Assembly: GCA_017857395.1 (NCBI GenBank)
Contig: JAFMDF010000009.1
Span: forward strand, 1 to 64,000
Source: Bacteroidota bacterium
Lineage (GTDB): Bacteria; Bacteroidota; Bacteroidia; Chitinophagales; Saprospiraceae
DNA length: 64,000 nt
Direction: 5' to 3'
Numbering within the stretch: position 1 is the stretch's first letter; each line of letters opens with the position of its first letter. The translations under genes were made by a program, and so were the position numbers. The notes beneath the pieces were generated by a model. That model worked only from the letters and a program-made list of their open reading frames with translations. It was not told the DNA's origin and searched no databases. Positions 51,886-61,424 of the stretch are shown in pieces.

Positions 51886-53948
51886 AAATAATAGCAGTTA
51901 CCCAAGCTAGACTAGGTTCTACTAGATTACCGAATAAGGTTTTAATGAAAATTGACAATAAAACTTTATTAGAATTACATCTTAATAGAGTAATGGCTTC
52001 CGCACATATAGCAGAGCTAATAGTAGCAACTACTACCGAAAATAATGACCAAAAGATAGTCGATTACGTCTCAGGTTTAGGAATCGCTTCTTTTAGAGGT
52101 TCAGAGAACGATGTGCTGGATAGATTCTATCAGTGCGTAAAAGATAAAAATGCGGATTACATTGTTCGTTTAACTTCTGATTGTCCATTAATTGATTCCG
52201 ATTTAATTGATAAAGTAATCAATTTTACCATTGAGAATAAATTGGATTATGGGTCAAACGTTTTGAATCCAAGTTATCCAGATGGACAAGATGTGGAAGT
52301 TTTCAAATTTAGTGCGTTAGAAAAAGCTTGGAAAGATGCCACCTTAACCTCTGATAGAGAACATGTTACGCCTTATATTTGGCGAAATTCTACCTTTCTG
52401 GGTAAAGATTTGTTCCAATCAGATAATTTTGAGGAAGGGTATGATTTTAATAGTATTAGGATGACCGTTGATGAATCCGTAGATTTTGAATTGGTTTCCT
52501 CTTTAGTAAAACATTGTGGCATTAATAGTTCTTGGTTAGAATACACTAGTTTCATTGAAAAGACGCCTGAAGTATTAGCCATTAATGCAGGGATAGTTCG
52601 CAATGAAGGTTTTCAAAAATCATTAGAAAAAGATAAGAACATGGGAAAAGGGCAGGAATTATATAAAAAAGCTAAAAATTTGATACCAGGAGGCACGATG
52701 CTTTTGTCTAAACGACCAGAGATGTTTCTTCCTGATAATTGGCCCGCTTATTATAGCAAAGCTAAAGGTTGTCATATATGGGATTTAGATGGCAACAAAT
52801 ATTTGGATATGTCCATTATGGGCATCGGTACTAATATTCTGGGATATGGACATGAAGAGGTCGATGAAGCAGTAAGAGCAGTTATCCAAAATGGAAACAT
52901 GTCTACGTTGAATTGCCCAGAAGAAGTGGCTTTAGCGGAAAGATTGATAGGTTTACACCCGTGGGCAGATATGGCAAGATTTTGTAGAACGGGAGGAGAA
53001 GCCAATGCGGTAGCGATTCGGATTGCTAGAGCAGCAAGTGGAAAAGATAAAGTCGCTATTTGTGGCTATCATGGATGGCATGATTGGTATATTTCCACCA
53101 ACTTATCAGATAAAGAAGGGTTAACTAACCATCTATTACCTGGCCTAAATGCTTTAGGCGTACCTAAAGGCCTTGCCAATACAACTATCCCATTTACTTA
53201 TAACGATATTAATCTAGTAAAGGACATTGTTAAAAACAACCCAGATTTAGGGACGATAAAGATGGAAGTCTCTAGAAATCATGGACCAAACCCAGGCTAT
53301 TTAGAAGAAATTAGAAAAATTGCCACTGAAAATAATATCATCCTAATATTTGATGAATGTACCTCTGGTTTCAGAGAAACATTTGGTGGGTTACACAAAA
53401 AATACAATGTAGAGCCTGATATGGCTATGTTTGGCAAAGCAATGGGCAACGGATATGCGGTTACTGGCGTAATTGGAAAACGAGCAATTATGGAAGCTGC
53501 CCAAAAGACTTTTATTAGTAGTACTTTTTGGACAGAACGAATTGGGTCTGCAGCTGCCTTAGCTACCTTGGATGTCATGGAGCGGGAAGCATCTTGGAAC
53601 ACCATAACTACCCTAGGCACCAAGATTACTAATCGTTGGAAAACCCTAGCTGCTAAATATGACTTTAAAATTCAGACAGGAGGCTTACCATCTCTAACTT
53701 GGTTTAGTCTTCAAGTAGATAATTGGTTGGCTTATAAAACCTACATTACGCAAGAGATGTTAAAAAAGGGGATTTTGGCCTCCAATAGCGTTTATGTAAG
53801 CGTTGCGCACAAAGAGGAATATGTGAACCAATATTTCCATGAATTAGAAAAAATATTTCAAGAATTGCAGGCATTTGAAAATGGTAAGGATATTCTTAAG
53901 CACCTAGAAGGCCCTATTTGTCACGGTGGTTTTAAACGACTAAATTAA
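51882..53948 (+). CDS. Fusion of SpsF-type cytidylyltransferase and class III (GSA-type) aminotransferase
   Basis: 688 aa from the ATG at 51882 (ATGA overlap; the ORF track start is TTG). Residues 1-245 are an SpsF-type nucleotidyltransferase: IIAVTQARLGSTRLPNKVL, GSENDVLDRFYQC, RLTSDCPLIDSDL. Residues 255-688 are a glutamate-1-semialdehyde-aminotransferase-like PLP enzyme: ARFCRTGGEANAVAIRIAR, IFDECTSGFRE and the Schiff-base Lys in MFGKAMGNGYAVTGVIG. A fused activating and aminating enzyme suggests a modified CMP-sugar branch. Both halves keep their key residues. Confidence 0.87.
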   Translation: MKIIAVTQARLGSTRLPNKVLMKIDNKTLLELHLNRVMASAHIAELIVATTTENNDQKIVDYVSGLGIASFRGSENDVLDRFYQCVKDKNADYIVRLTSDCPLIDSDLIDKVINFTIENKLDYGSNVLNPSYPDGQDVEVFKFSALEKAWKDATLTSDREHVTPYIWRNSTFLGKDLFQSDNFEEGYDFNSIRMTVDESVDFELVSSLVKHCGINSSWLEYTSFIEKTPEVLAINAGIVRNEGFQKSLEKDKNMGKGQELYKKAKNLIPGGTMLLSKRPEMFLPDNWPAYYSKAKGCHIWDLDGNKYLDMSIMGIGTNILGYGHEEVDEAVRAVIQNGNMSTLNCPEEVALAERLIGLHPWADMARFCRTGGEANAVAIRIARAASGKDKVAICGYHGWHDWYISTNLSDKEGLTNHLLPGLNALGVPKGLANTTIPFTYNDINLVKDIVKNNPDLGTIKMEVSRNHGPNPGYLEEIRKIATENNIILIFDECTSGFRETFGGLHKKYNVEPDMAMFGKAMGNGYAVTGVIGKRAIMEAAQKTFISSTFWTERIGSAAALATLDVMEREASWNTITTLGTKITNRWKTLAAKYDFKIQTGGLPSLTWFSLQVDNWLAYKTYITQEMLKKGILASNSVYVSVAHKEEYVNQYFHELEKIFQELQAFENGKDILKHLEGPICHGGFKRLN

Positions 53949-53951
53949 TTA

Positions 53952-55397
53952 ATGACGCAAAAAGTAAATAAAATATATTTTCGGGCTGATGGAGATAAGA
54001 ATATTGGACTTGGACATGTCATCCGTTCTTTAGCTTTAGCGGAAATGTTACGAGAGCACTATGAATGCCATTTCTTAACGACTAGCAATCTCCATTTTTT
54101 AAAAGACCAAATTCTTGATATTTGTCAATCTTTAACGGAACTTCCAAACCAAGAAAGTCACGAAAAAGAAGCTATTTATATTCAAGAAAAATATCTAGGT
54201 ACTGGTGCAATTATTGTTTTGGATGGTTATCATTTTACAACTAACTATCAACAAATATTACGGTCTAATAATAATACCTTAATTGCGATAGATGATATTC
54301 ATCACATCCATTTTATAGCAGATATTATTATTAATCATTCTGGGGTTGTGAAAGAAGCCGACTATCGAGTTGCGCCTTATACTCAATTTTGTTTAGGGAC
54401 ACAATATGCATTATTGAGAAAGCCTTTTCGTGAGCTAAAACCTACTATTCGAAGTATCTCCGAGCAAAAAAATGTCTTCTTATGTTTTGGAGGCGCAGAC
54501 CCTCAAAATCATACCTTATCAACTATAAAACAATTACAAAATCATAGTACCTTCAATCAATACTTTGTCGTTTTAGGAGGAGCTTATGCCCACCGTCCTA
54601 CTTTGGAAGCCTATATTGTATCTAATAAGCTACCTGTTCAGTTGTTAACCAATCTAAATGCAAAGGAGATGGTCGCTTATATGAAGAAAGCACAAATTGC
54701 CATTACTCCACCAAGTAGTATATCTTATGAATATTTAAGTGTAGGTGGTTATCTTTACTTAGTTCAAATAGCTGATAATCAAAAAAGTATCAAACAGTTT
54801 TTGATAGAAAAACAATTGGCTTTTGATTTTAATGACTTTGGGAAGACTTCAACAAAAGCACTTACAACTGCCCTAAAAAATCAGCAACTATATTTTGACG
54901 GCCGACAAGCCAAACGATTCTTAAAAATAATACACGCTACACAAGTTCAACTAAACACTGTGGCCGCTAAAGATTGTCAACAAATCTATGACTGGGCAAA
55001 TCATCCAAGTGTTCGCCAACAATCGTTCAATACGTCGCCAATTCCTTTCGAAAGTCATCAAAAATGGTTTGAGAGCAAACTAAAGGACGCCAATTGTCAT
55101 TTTTATATTGGTAGGTTAAATGACATTCCTTTTGGCACGATTAGATTTGATATTAAAAATAATAAAGCAACTATTAGTTATTCCATTGCCGAACAGTTTA
55201 GAGGCCAAGGTTTGGGAACATTATTACTCAAATTAGGTAAAAAAAAGTTAGTGGAAACGGGTACGCCTTTGAATGAAATTATTGGCTTTGTAAAAAAAGA
55301 AAATAAAGCCTCTCAATTTGCTTTTTTAAAATTGGGCTACCAACAAACAATCGCTCAGTCGATTGAAAATTCTTATAAATTTTTCCTAGAAGTATGA
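53952..55397 (+). CDS. pseG: PseG-type UDP-sugar hydrolase fused to a GNAT domain
   Basis: 481 aa. Residues 1-330 are PseG, the GT-B-fold hydrolase releasing UDP from the 2,4-diacetamido sugar: YFRADGDKNIGLGHVIRSLALAEML contains the catalytic His, then LCFGGADPQNHTLSTIKQL and ITPPSSISYEYLSVG. Residues 340-481 are a GNAT domain: EQFRGQGLGTLLLKLGKKKL and KENKASQFAFLKLGY. PseG-PseH fusions are known and link acetylation to hydrolysis. It is joined to pseI by an ATGA overlap. Confidence 0.92.
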   Translation: MTQKVNKIYFRADGDKNIGLGHVIRSLALAEMLREHYECHFLTTSNLHFLKDQILDICQSLTELPNQESHEKEAIYIQEKYLGTGAIIVLDGYHFTTNYQQILRSNNNTLIAIDDIHHIHFIADIIINHSGVVKEADYRVAPYTQFCLGTQYALLRKPFRELKPTIRSISEQKNVFLCFGGADPQNHTLSTIKQLQNHSTFNQYFVVLGGAYAHRPTLEAYIVSNKLPVQLLTNLNAKEMVAYMKKAQIAITPPSSISYEYLSVGGYLYLVQIADNQKSIKQFLIEKQLAFDFNDFGKTSTKALTTALKNQQLYFDGRQAKRFLKIIHATQVQLNTVAAKDCQQIYDWANHPSVRQQSFNTSPIPFESHQKWFESKLKDANCHFYIGRLNDIPFGTIRFDIKNNKATISYSIAEQFRGQGLGTLLLKLGKKKLVETGTPLNEIIGFVKKENKASQFAFLKLGYQQTIAQSIENSYKFFLEV

Positions 55398-56440
55398 AAG
55401 AATTAAAAATAGGACCTATCAGTATTGGTCAAGCGCATAAGCCATTTATTATCGCAGAAATGTCTGGTAATCATAATCAATCGCTTGATAGGGCATTAGA
55501 ACTCGTAAAAGCAGCAGCAGATGCAGGAGCGCACGCGCTAAAATTACAAACTTATACAGCGGATACGATTACTATAAATCATCGAGGCGGCTTATTTGAA
55601 ATAGCAGATAAAACTTCTCTCTGGGCTGGAAAAAATTTATATGAATTATATCAAGAAGCTCATACGCCTTGGGAATGGCACAAACCCATTTTTGATTATG
55701 CCAAAAAATTAGGCATGCTCGCCTTCTCCTCCCCTTTTGATGAAACAGCCGTAGATTTTCTTTCAGAGTTAGATGTACCAGCCTTTAAAATTGCGTCTTT
55801 TGAAAGCAATCATTATCCATTATTAAAAAAGGTTGCTCAGACAGGTAAACCCATATTAATCTCCTCTGGCACTAGTAAAATCAATGAATTATATGAATCT
55901 GTCCAATATTTGAAAGAAAATGGCGCCAAAGACATCATCATATTTAAATGTACGTCCACTTATCCAGCTATAGCCACTAATACTAATTTAAATACCATTC
56001 CTGTCTTTCAATCTATTTTTAAAGACGCCGTTATTGGTTTATCAGACCATACCATGGGCATTGGCGCTTCTGTAGCTGCCGTTGCTTTAGGGGCGAGAGT
56101 GATTGAAAAACACTTTACGCTAAGTAGAGCGGAAGGTGGTGTAGATAGTGCTTTCTCTCTAGAACCAGCAGAGTTAAAAAGTCTAGTGGTAGAAACAGAA
56201 CGTGCATTTTTGGCATTAGGGCAAGTACAGTTAGATACGCAAAAATCGGAGCAAAAAAGTAGACAGTTTCGACGGTCTATTTACGTTGTAAAAGACATTA
56301 AAAAAGGAGACTTATTTAGTTTTGATAATATAAAAGTCATTCGTCCCGGAGATGGATTAGCACCAAAGAACTTTGAAGCATTAATTGGTAAAAAAGCTAG
56401 TCGTGATTTCAAATTCGGGACACCACTAACAATAGATTAA
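55394..56440 (+). CDS. pseI: Pseudaminic acid synthase
   Basis: 348 aa. It condenses the released hexose with phosphoenolpyruvate to the nine-carbon sugar. NeuB-type signature FIIAEMSGNHNQSLDRALELV, KLQTYTADT, SSPFDETAVDFL, LSDHTMGIGASVAAVALGA and the metal/sugar-binding VIEKHFTLSRAEGGVDSAFS. The C-terminal SAF (antifreeze-like) domain runs from about residue 290 (FRRSIYVVKDIKKGD). EMSGNHN is the PseI variant of the NeuB motif. Confidence 0.95.
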   Translation: MKELKIGPISIGQAHKPFIIAEMSGNHNQSLDRALELVKAAADAGAHALKLQTYTADTITINHRGGLFEIADKTSLWAGKNLYELYQEAHTPWEWHKPIFDYAKKLGMLAFSSPFDETAVDFLSELDVPAFKIASFESNHYPLLKKVAQTGKPILISSGTSKINELYESVQYLKENGAKDIIIFKCTSTYPAIATNTNLNTIPVFQSIFKDAVIGLSDHTMGIGASVAAVALGARVIEKHFTLSRAEGGVDSAFSLEPAELKSLVVETERAFLALGQVQLDTQKSEQKSRQFRRSIYVVKDIKKGDLFSFDNIKVIRPGDGLAPKNFEALIGKKASRDFKFGTPLTID

Positions 56441-56514
56441 GTATTTTTTTGATTCTGTCTTGAAATTAGAATTTTTTAAAATACCGTAAAAGAAACAACA
56501 AAATAAATTTTAAA

Positions 56515-57273
56515 ATGATTGTAGCAGTAATTCAAGCAAGAATGGGTTCTAGCCGTTTACCTGGCAAAGTATTACTACCCATACTAGGCCAACCTTTAAC
56601 TTGGAGAATTTATGAACGATTATCTGCCTCTACAAAAATTGACAAGGTGGTCATTGCTACAACTACTGAAAAAAGCGATGATGCTTTAGCAGCATTTGCC
56701 AAAGAAAGAAATATAGGCATCTATCGAGGTCCTGTTGATGATATTGTTGCTAGAATTTATGGTGCTGGCGAAGCATTCGGAGCAACAAGATTATTAAGAA
56801 TCTGGGGAGATTGTCCTTTTGTTGATACGACTTGCATCGACGAAGGGCTTCAATATTCTATCACAGAAGGATATGATTTAGTTAGAACTAGTACGCCTAA
56901 AGTAAGTTTCATCCCTGGAGGGTTGGATTTTGAAATTTATAAAATGAGTCTATTAAAGGATTTTTTAGACAAAGAAAAAGACCCTTTCTACAGAGAATTT
57001 CCAGCAGACTATGTCTTTAAGAACCAAGATATTTATAATATAAAAGTAGTTAGTTATTTATCAGAATTTAAAGATTTTCATTTAACCGTTGACTATGCGG
57101 AGGATTTAGCATTAACTAGGGATATTTATGAAAATTTGTATCCCAAAAATAATAACTTCTCTTTTAGAGCCGTCATTAATTACCTAATAAAAAATCCTAA
57201 AAAATTAGAGGGCATCAAAGCATTGGGCAGAAATATTGAGTATTTTGAAAAAGCTGCTGCTAAGGAAGTTTAA
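56515..57273 (+). CDS. SpsF-type cytidylyltransferase
   Basis: 252 aa with VAVIQARMGSSRLPGKVLLPI, YRGPVDDIVARIYGA, LLRIWGDCPFVDTTC and the DFHLTVDYAEDLAL segment. It is the free-standing relative of the N-terminal half of the 51882 fusion; the two are diverged. Given its place after pseI, it is the best candidate to make the CMP-activated nonulosonate, although canonical PseF belongs to the NeuA family and is not seen here. Confidence 0.85.
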   Translation: MIVAVIQARMGSSRLPGKVLLPILGQPLTWRIYERLSASTKIDKVVIATTTEKSDDALAAFAKERNIGIYRGPVDDIVARIYGAGEAFGATRLLRIWGDCPFVDTTCIDEGLQYSITEGYDLVRTSTPKVSFIPGGLDFEIYKMSLLKDFLDKEKDPFYREFPADYVFKNQDIYNIKVVSYLSEFKDFHLTVDYAEDLALTRDIYENLYPKNNNFSFRAVINYLIKNPKKLEGIKALGRNIEYFEKAAAKEV

Positions 57274-57380
57274 CCTAGTGGCTCAAGACATAAATCCTTG
57301 ACAGATTAAATCGGTGTCTTTTTCCGTTATCCTGCGAGGCAACGGAAAGCTGTGTAAATAAAAACACTAACATATATATA

Positions 57381-57971
57381 ATGAAAGGAGTATTTATCAA
57401 AGGTAATCAGTTTTATTTGAGAGCAATCAATGAAGAAGATGTAGATACTATTCGACATTGGGGCGATGATTATCAAGTCACTCGATATTTATCGAGAGGG
57501 CTTTTTCCTAGTAATTTGGAGCTCGCAAAAGAACAATATAGACAAATGGTTAGGGCTTCCAATGAGGTAGAAATGTTGATTGTAGATGAAAAGACAGGTT
57601 TGCCTATTGGTATTACAGGAATACACTCTATTAATTGGGTCGCTCGTTCCGCTGAATTTCGGATATTGATGGGAGAAAAAGAATTTTGGGGAAAGGGCAT
57701 TGGTTCGTCCGTTGCGCAACTATTAACAGCCTATGGATTTCAGAAGTTAAATTTAAATAAAGTCTGGTTGGGCGTAGCAGCAGCGAATAAAAGAGCTTAT
57801 CATTCTTATATAAAAGCAGGCTATAAAAAAGAAGGTGTCTTAAGACAAGAAGTGTATAGAAATGGAAAATATTACGACGCTGTAAGAATGAGTATTTTAA
57901 GAAATGAATACAACGAAAAAGTAAAAGAATGGAAAACTTTCGAGCTAATAACGGAGCAATTCCAAGAATAG
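57381..57971 (+). CDS. GNAT N-acetyltransferase
   Basis: 196 aa with the same RimJ-like layout as the gene at 50463: IRHWGDDYQVTRYLSRGLFP, GEKEFWGKGIGSSVAQLLTAYGF, NKVWLGVAAANKRAYHSYIKAGYKKEGVLRQ. The two share only about a quarter to a third of positions by eye, so they are old paralogues. Probable sugar N-acetyltransferase. The next gene starts 43 bp before its stop. Confidence 0.82.
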   Translation: MKGVFIKGNQFYLRAINEEDVDTIRHWGDDYQVTRYLSRGLFPSNLELAKEQYRQMVRASNEVEMLIVDEKTGLPIGITGIHSINWVARSAEFRILMGEKEFWGKGIGSSVAQLLTAYGFQKLNLNKVWLGVAAANKRAYHSYIKAGYKKEGVLRQEVYRNGKYYDAVRMSILRNEYNEKVKEWKTFELITEQFQE

Positions 57972-58927
57972 GCGTCATTGGTTGTGGAAATATTGGAAGT
58001 TGGTTAGATGAGGACAAAGACCTTCCTTATGCGCTAAGTCATTGTGGCGCTTATCAACTATTAAAAATTCCTATTCTAGCTTTAGCAGACCCCAATGAAG
58101 CAAGACTTCAAACAGCAGGGAATAAAAGAAATGTAAAAAAATTATATACCAATGCAATCGACCTTATTCAAAAAGAGGCAATTGACATTCTAAATATTTG
58201 TACCCCAACCAGCATTAGGTATCCTTTAATAAAAAAAGCCGTTGAAAATAAAGTAAAGGTAATCATTTGTGAAAAACCCTTAGCTAACACGGTAGAAGAA
58301 GGAGAAAAAATAAAAGCGTTAATAGAACAAAGTGATACCCAATTAATTGTTAATTATTCTAGAAGATGGGATGTTATTATACAAAAGATTAAATCCCTAA
58401 TTCAGACTAAACAGATTGGCGAAATTCAACATATCAGTGCTATTTATGGAAAGGGATTACTTAATAATGGAAGCCATTTAATAAATTTATTTCAATTTTT
58501 CTTTGGTAATAATTATACGGTGGAGTACACTAAAATAGTATCAGATGATATGCCAGAGAAAGGAAAAACAATGCATGCGGTGCTTCATGGTCATTGGAAT
58601 AATCAAACATTTCCAATTTTCTTAAAAGCGGTAAATCATCAAATGTTCTCTCTTTTTGAAATAGATATAGTAGGTACGGAGAAACGAATAAAAATAAGCG
58701 AAAGTGGGTTAACGATAGAATTTCAACAAGTAATAGAAGATACGCGTTTTAAGGGATACAAGGCTTTGCAAAAAGAAAAAATAAGCAAAGATTCCTATTA
58801 CGATACCATGGCTAACATGATAAAAGAAGCCATTCATATATTTCAAAATAAACAAGAGGATTCTGTTTCTTCCATTTCGGACGCTTTAGATACCCTGAAA
58901 ATAATTGACACTATTTATCAAACATAG
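57929..58927 (+). CDS. Gfo/Idh/MocA oxidoreductase
   Basis: 332 aa. The NAD-binding start IGVIGCGNIGSWLDEDKDLP and the catalytic VIICEKPLANTVEE are clear; LIVNYSRRWDVIIQKIKSLI and GLLNNGSHLINLFQFFFGN follow. Substrate is unknown, probably a sugar nucleotide or glycoside in this locus. The overlap of 43 bp with the GNAT gene is long, but no later ATG precedes the Rossmann motif. Confidence 0.85.
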   Translation: MENFRANNGAIPRIGVIGCGNIGSWLDEDKDLPYALSHCGAYQLLKIPILALADPNEARLQTAGNKRNVKKLYTNAIDLIQKEAIDILNICTPTSIRYPLIKKAVENKVKVIICEKPLANTVEEGEKIKALIEQSDTQLIVNYSRRWDVIIQKIKSLIQTKQIGEIQHISAIYGKGLLNNGSHLINLFQFFFGNNYTVEYTKIVSDDMPEKGKTMHAVLHGHWNNQTFPIFLKAVNHQMFSLFEIDIVGTEKRIKISESGLTIEFQQVIEDTRFKGYKALQKEKISKDSYYDTMANMIKEAIHIFQNKQEDSVSSISDALDTLKIIDTIYQT

Positions 58928-58963
58928 TAGCTCTAATTAATAATTGACCTTTAATCAATAGAT

Positions 58964-60346
58964 ATGACAAATAATAAACCAGCCATTTTAGATGGAGAGA
59001 AAGTCAGAACTCAACCATTCCCTGCTAGAATCACTATGGGTAAAGAAGAACTAGAAGAAGTAAGTAAAGTCATTAATTCAGATGTACTTTCTGCTTTCTT
59101 AGGTGGACCTGGTGCATTTTTTCATGGCGGAAAATATGTAAAAGCGTTTGAAAAGAAATGGGCAGAAAAATATGGTTTTAAGCACGCCATTTCTGTTAAC
59201 TCTTGGACCAATGGTTTAATTACCGCTGTCGGTGCTGTAGGAATAGAACCAGGAGATGAAGTAATTTGTAGCCCTTATACGATGTCTGCTTCTGCTACTT
59301 GTGCGTTTTTTTATGGCGGTATTCCAGTTTTTGCAGATGTAGACCCTGCGACTTATTGCCTTTCAGCAGAAACCATTGAAGCGAAAATCACGCCTAGAAC
59401 CAAAGCTATTATTGTCGTCCACCTCTTTGGAGGCTGTGCTGATATGGCTCCGATAATGGAACTTGCAGAAAAGCATAATATAAAAGTGATTGAAGATGCC
59501 GCACAATCTCCCGGTGTTCATTATCAAGGAAAACCTGTTGGAGCAATTGGTCATATTGGCGGGTTTAGCTTAAATTACCATAAGCATATTCATACAGGGG
59601 AGGGCGGAATGCTCGTAACCAATGATGATGATATGGCCATGCGAGCAAGATTAATTCGAAATCATGGCGAAAATTCTATTGAAGCTTATAAAATAAAAAA
59701 TATAAGTAATGTAATTGGGGCGAATCATAGATTGACAGAACTCCAAGCAGCTATAGGCATTCATCAATTAGATCGTTTGGAAAACTATTTAACACAAAGA
59801 CAAAAATTAGCTACTTACTTAAGTAAAAGATTAAATACCCTTCCTGGGATAGATGCTACTCAAAACTACGTAGGTGAACACGCATTTTATGTTTATCCAA
59901 TTAAGTATGATGCAAAAAAAGTAGGGCTTTCTAGAAATTTATTTTTAAAAGCAGTGTCTGCGGAGTTTCCAGTCCCAGAAAATTTTGAAGGTACCGTCAT
60001 TACAGAAGGATATGTAAAGCCGCTTTACCTGAATCAAGTTTACCAGCAACAAATAGCTATTGGTGAAAAGGGATTTCCTTTTAATTACAATCCCGAGGTT
60101 ACTTATGATTATAGCAAAGGTAGTTGCCCTGTAACGGAAGATCTATATGAGCACACATTATTATTAAGTCCTATGGTTAGAGAACCGCTAACGATTGCCG
60201 ATATGGAAGATATTTTCAAAGGATTTGAAAAAGTCATTCATAATGCTGCTTTAATTCAAGAGCAGTTAGGACATAAAAATGATGAATCCGTTGTATTTAA
60301 TCCTGTAATGGCGCATGCAGAAGTAAGTGATAAAGCGAAATTATAA
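58964..60346 (+). CDS. DegT/DnrJ/EryC1 sugar aminotransferase
   Basis: 460 aa, somewhat longer than the usual 370-400 because of a C-terminal extension (about residue 390 on, LYEHTLLLSPMVREPLT ... NPVMAHAEVSDKAKL). Key parts are INSDVLSAFLGGPGAFFHGG, SVNSWTNGLITAVGAVGIEPGDEV, IEDAAQSPGVHYQGK and the PLP Lys in LNYHKHIHTGEGG. It probably aminates a keto sugar, possibly the product of a nearby Gfo/Idh dehydrogenase. Confidence 0.88.
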   Translation: MTNNKPAILDGEKVRTQPFPARITMGKEELEEVSKVINSDVLSAFLGGPGAFFHGGKYVKAFEKKWAEKYGFKHAISVNSWTNGLITAVGAVGIEPGDEVICSPYTMSASATCAFFYGGIPVFADVDPATYCLSAETIEAKITPRTKAIIVVHLFGGCADMAPIMELAEKHNIKVIEDAAQSPGVHYQGKPVGAIGHIGGFSLNYHKHIHTGEGGMLVTNDDDMAMRARLIRNHGENSIEAYKIKNISNVIGANHRLTELQAAIGIHQLDRLENYLTQRQKLATYLSKRLNTLPGIDATQNYVGEHAFYVYPIKYDAKKVGLSRNLFLKAVSAEFPVPENFEGTVITEGYVKPLYLNQVYQQQIAIGEKGFPFNYNPEVTYDYSKGSCPVTEDLYEHTLLLSPMVREPLTIADMEDIFKGFEKVIHNAALIQEQLGHKNDESVVFNPVMAHAEVSDKAKL

Positions 60347-60359
60347 TCAACTCAAATAA

Positions 60360-61415
60360 TTGGTCCAATTCCTAAAAAAAATAACGTTTGTCATTCGACA
60401 ACCAGGTACAGCTGCGGCTTTTATTCCTTTAATACAATATTTTAAAGCCAATAAATGGGAGGCTATCGTTTTAGCTTATGATCGCGCTTATCAAATTCTC
60501 CTTGAAAACAATATTTCAAGTGAACCAATAGCGCAATATACGGATAGCTTATCTTTTCTAAAAGGTAGCCATATTCTAGTAACGGGCACTTCAAGAATGG
60601 TGGAAGATGACAATTTATATTGGACTTGGGGTAAACAGCAACAAATCCCTTGTATAGGTTTTGTTGATAGCTGGGCGAGCTATTCAGAGCGATTTACCAT
60701 GCATCATCAATTAGATGCCTTGCCACAATTTATTGCAGCGGTAGATGAATTTATGCGTAACCGACTAATTGAAGCAGGTATTACTAAAGAAAAAATAGTT
60801 ATTACAGGCAGCCCCGCTTTTGATTTATTAGTAAAAACTAAGGCAAATCATCATTATAAAAAAGAAGCAACCGAAATACTAATTATTACAGATCCTTATA
60901 CTGAAATAAATGGGGCAGATGTAAAGAATAAAGTTGGGTTTTCTGAATTTGAACTACTAGACTTTCTATTTGATAGCTTTACAACTATTTTACAAACTAA
61001 AGCAAAAGACTATACGCTAAAGATAAAAATTCACCCGAGGGAATCTCTAGAAAAATATACGCTTTATCAAGAAAAATTTGCGCACTTATACAAACGTTTT
61101 GAAATAATTGGCGGCACTGCTAATAAAATAAATTTAATTCTACAATCAAGTTTGGTCATAGGGATGTCTTCTATTTTATTAGTAGAAGCTAGTATCTTGG
61201 GAAAACAGACGATTAGTTTGCAACCAAATAGAGTATCCGCCAATGATATTACGGATAACAAAGCAGGCATTAGGGTATTTACCGATTTCGACGCTGCTTA
61301 TAGCCATTTAACTGATGCCTTTACCAATAAGCAAAATCAGACATTTACACCGTCCAAAATCCCTCTAGCTACGCCCAAATTCGTGAATTTTATAGAAACA
61401 CTAATCAAAATTTAA
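60360..61415 (+). CDS. GT-B-like glycosyltransferase or capsule enzyme
   Basis: 351 aa starting at a TTG. Features of a GT-B-type fold: start ITFVIRQPGTAAAFIPLIQY, KIKIHPRESLEKY and the C-terminal sugar-binding type stretch VIGMSSILLVEASILGKQTISLQPN. It is similar in outline to CDP-glycerol or DUF354-type transferases. Exact donor and acceptor are not determined. Located 13 bp after the aminotransferase gene. Confidence 0.65.
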   Translation: MVQFLKKITFVIRQPGTAAAFIPLIQYFKANKWEAIVLAYDRAYQILLENNISSEPIAQYTDSLSFLKGSHILVTGTSRMVEDDNLYWTWGKQQQIPCIGFVDSWASYSERFTMHHQLDALPQFIAAVDEFMRNRLIEAGITKEKIVITGSPAFDLLVKTKANHHYKKEATEILIITDPYTEINGADVKNKVGFSEFELLDFLFDSFTTILQTKAKDYTLKIKIHPRESLEKYTLYQEKFAHLYKRFEIIGGTANKINLILQSSLVIGMSSILLVEASILGKQTISLQPNRVSANDITDNKAGIRVFTDFDAAYSHLTDAFTNKQNQTFTPSKIPLATPKFVNFIETLIKI

Positions 61416-61424
61416 TTATAGTAA

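Noticed and set aside
53297-53623. 108-codon minus-strand ORF
   Set aside because: Entirely within the aminotransferase half of the 51882 fusion, so a shadow frame.
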